Both the position numbers and the translations under genes were made by a program. Positions 5,052 to 6,006 of a DNA stretch of 6,006 bases are shown here, piece by piece (positions within the stretch are counted from its first letter, which is position 1; every line of letters starts with the position of its first letter). The stretch comes from Candidatus Glassbacteria bacterium RIFCSPLOWO2_12_FULL_58_11 (GTDB taxonomy: Bacteria; Gemmatimonadota; Glassbacteria; GWA2-58-10). The notes beneath the pieces are model-generated. The model was not told where the DNA came from and made no database searches. It worked only from the letters and a program-made list of their open reading frames with translations. The stretch lies in assembly GCA_001780825.1 (NCBI GenBank), contig MFIX01000101.1, forward strand, positions 1-6,006, in the 5' to 3' direction.

Positions 5052-6006
5052 TTACCTCTCGCGCAGCATCCCGCACACCGCCGGTAACAGCCGGCGGCCG
5101 ATGAGCCGCAGGTCTTCCTCGGTCCGGCGATACCACGAAAAACTCAGCGACACTCCACCCGAGTCATGGGTCCGGATCAGCCACTGCCAAAGGTGATTCG
5201 CAGCGGTATTTCCCTCTCCGACAAAACTCACATTCCAGACATAATCCTGAAACGTTCTCTCCGGCATGCGCGCCAGCAGGCCCTCAGCCACCCAGCGGTG
5301 CGTGCACCACATCCCGTCATCCCCCTTGTGCGGCCAACTGTGCACATCGACCCAGAGCGCCGGCCTGATCCGGTTGACCAGCGCCAGCAAGGTGAGCGCC
5401 GCCGGGTCATCGGAGTCGGAGCCGAAACTCAGGTTCACCCCTTTCGGCCGGGTCTGCTGGTTCATACCAAGCGCCACACCGTCCGGGTTGATCATCGGCA
5501 GCAGGTAAACGTCATTCTCTTCAAGCAGTTTATCGGCCTCCGGGCCGCCGGCCTGAAAGTATTTGATAATCTCCTCGAGGATATAGGAGCCGCCGGTCTC
5601 ATAGGGGTGGTTCCGGGCGGTGAACAGGACCACTTTTTTCTCCCGCTCCCCTTTGCCCTGGCCGGTTGCCTTGATACACCAGATGTTTCTGCCGTAAAAG
5701 GATTTGCCCTCCACCCATTTTTCAAATTTTTCGCTTGGCTTTAACCCGCTCATGAATCGCTCGAAATTCTCATAGCTGTACCGGGGATAGAAACCGACAT
5801 AGGTCGTGCCGGGCGCGGCCGGGACTACCAGCCTGGCCTCGATACCCTCCACTGTGGCGCGGGTCCAATGCCAGCGCCCGATATCGCCGTAAAAGTAAGC
5901 GTCGTATTCATAGTCCGGATGCTCACGGAGGACCGGCCATTCTATGATAAACTCGACATCGCGGGCCAAGCTGTCATGGTTAACCACCCGGACATTGAAG
6001 CGGAAG
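5052..6006 (-). CDS. M14 metallocarboxypeptidase-like protein, N-terminus beyond window edge
   Basis: The frame ends at TAA (5054-5052) and is open through the right edge, giving 317 visible residues; the first full codon is TTC at 6005. An in-frame GTG at 5987 is not the start, since the upstream codons continue a beta-strand pattern (F-R-F-N-V-R-V). Numbering from that GTG, residues 1 to about 95 resemble the beta-sandwich domain of cytosolic carboxypeptidase (Nna1/CCP-type) M14 enzymes, including Y-V-G-F-Y-P-R-Y-S-Y. The catalytic domain keeps the zinc site: H127-P-Y-E130 and H216 in D-V-H-S-W, plus N167-P-D-G. The usual D/N-x-N-R substrate-binding pair is replaced by N185-L-S-F188, and the expected catalytic Glu strand reads V279-S-L-S-F-S-W-Y with no Glu. 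It may therefore have altered or no carboxypeptidase activity. No signal peptide can be judged. The small zinc-ribbon gene follows 95 bp downstream. Confidence 0.88.
   Translation of the reverse strand, partial: FRFNVRVVNHDSLARDVEFIIEWPVLREHPDYEYDAYFYGDIGRWHWTRATVEGIEARLVVPAAPGTTYVGFYPRYSYENFERFMSGLKPSEKFEKWVEGKSFYGRNIWCIKATGQGKGEREKKVVLFTARNHPYETGGSYILEEIIKYFQAGGPEADKLLEENDVYLLPMINPDGVALGMNQQTRPKGVNLSFGSDSDDPAALTLLALVNRIRPALWVDVHSWPHKGDDGMWCTHRWVAEGLLARMPERTFQDYVWNVSFVGEGNTAANHLWQWLIRTHDSGGVSLSFSWYRRTEEDLRLIGRRLLPAVCGMLRER

Noticed and set aside
5166..5744. A 192-codon plus-strand open frame inside the M14-like gene.
   Set aside because: The opposite strand carries clear zinc-ligand motifs; this frame has no family signature or ribosome-binding site.

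Overview
The window reads as chromosomal DNA of an environmental bacterium with moderately high GC, probably from a little-cultured lineage. Supporting this are the GC-rich codon use of most genes, TTG starts, clear Shine-Dalgarno sites on some genes, and lipoprotein precursors with a Cys-Gly-Lys-Asp mature start and Pro-Asp-Thr linkers. That lipoprotein style suggests the Fibrobacteres/Chlorobi/Bacteroidetes neighbourhood or candidate phyla near it, but this is an impression and the sequence does not settle the taxon. No phage, transposon, CRISPR, rRNA or tRNA signal is visible.

Layout, left to right. Positions 1-1239 hold two tandem minus-strand paralogous lipoprotein genes, the second cut by the left edge. 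They share an almost identical export signal but have diverged mature parts, and they are visibly richer in A+T than the rest. An AT-rich divergent spacer (1240-1544) with a 19-bp perfect palindrome separates them from a plus-strand class C beta-lactamase-fold serine hydrolase (1572-2663). A 313-bp convergent gap full of GC-rich inverted repeats follows. Next comes a minus-strand single-domain STAS protein (2977-3309), divergent across 144 bp from a plus-strand DegT/DnrJ/EryC1/StrS PLP-dependent aminotransferase (3454-4704). That gene converges on a minus-strand pair: a 75-residue four-cysteine zinc-ribbon-like protein (4729-4956) and, upstream of it, an M14 metallocarboxypeptidase-like gene that runs off the right edge (5052-6006).

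The genes do not form one obvious pathway. The plausible co-transcribed sets are the two lipoproteins and, less certainly, the M14 gene with the small zinc-ribbon gene. The items most worth a second look are the M14-like protein, which keeps its zinc ligands but appears to lack the catalytic Glu and the Asn-Arg substrate-binding pair; the STAS protein without the usual phosphorylatable serine; the conserved-leader lipoprotein duplication; the palindrome upstream of the hydrolase; and the structured convergent spacer. I found no convincing complete new system.
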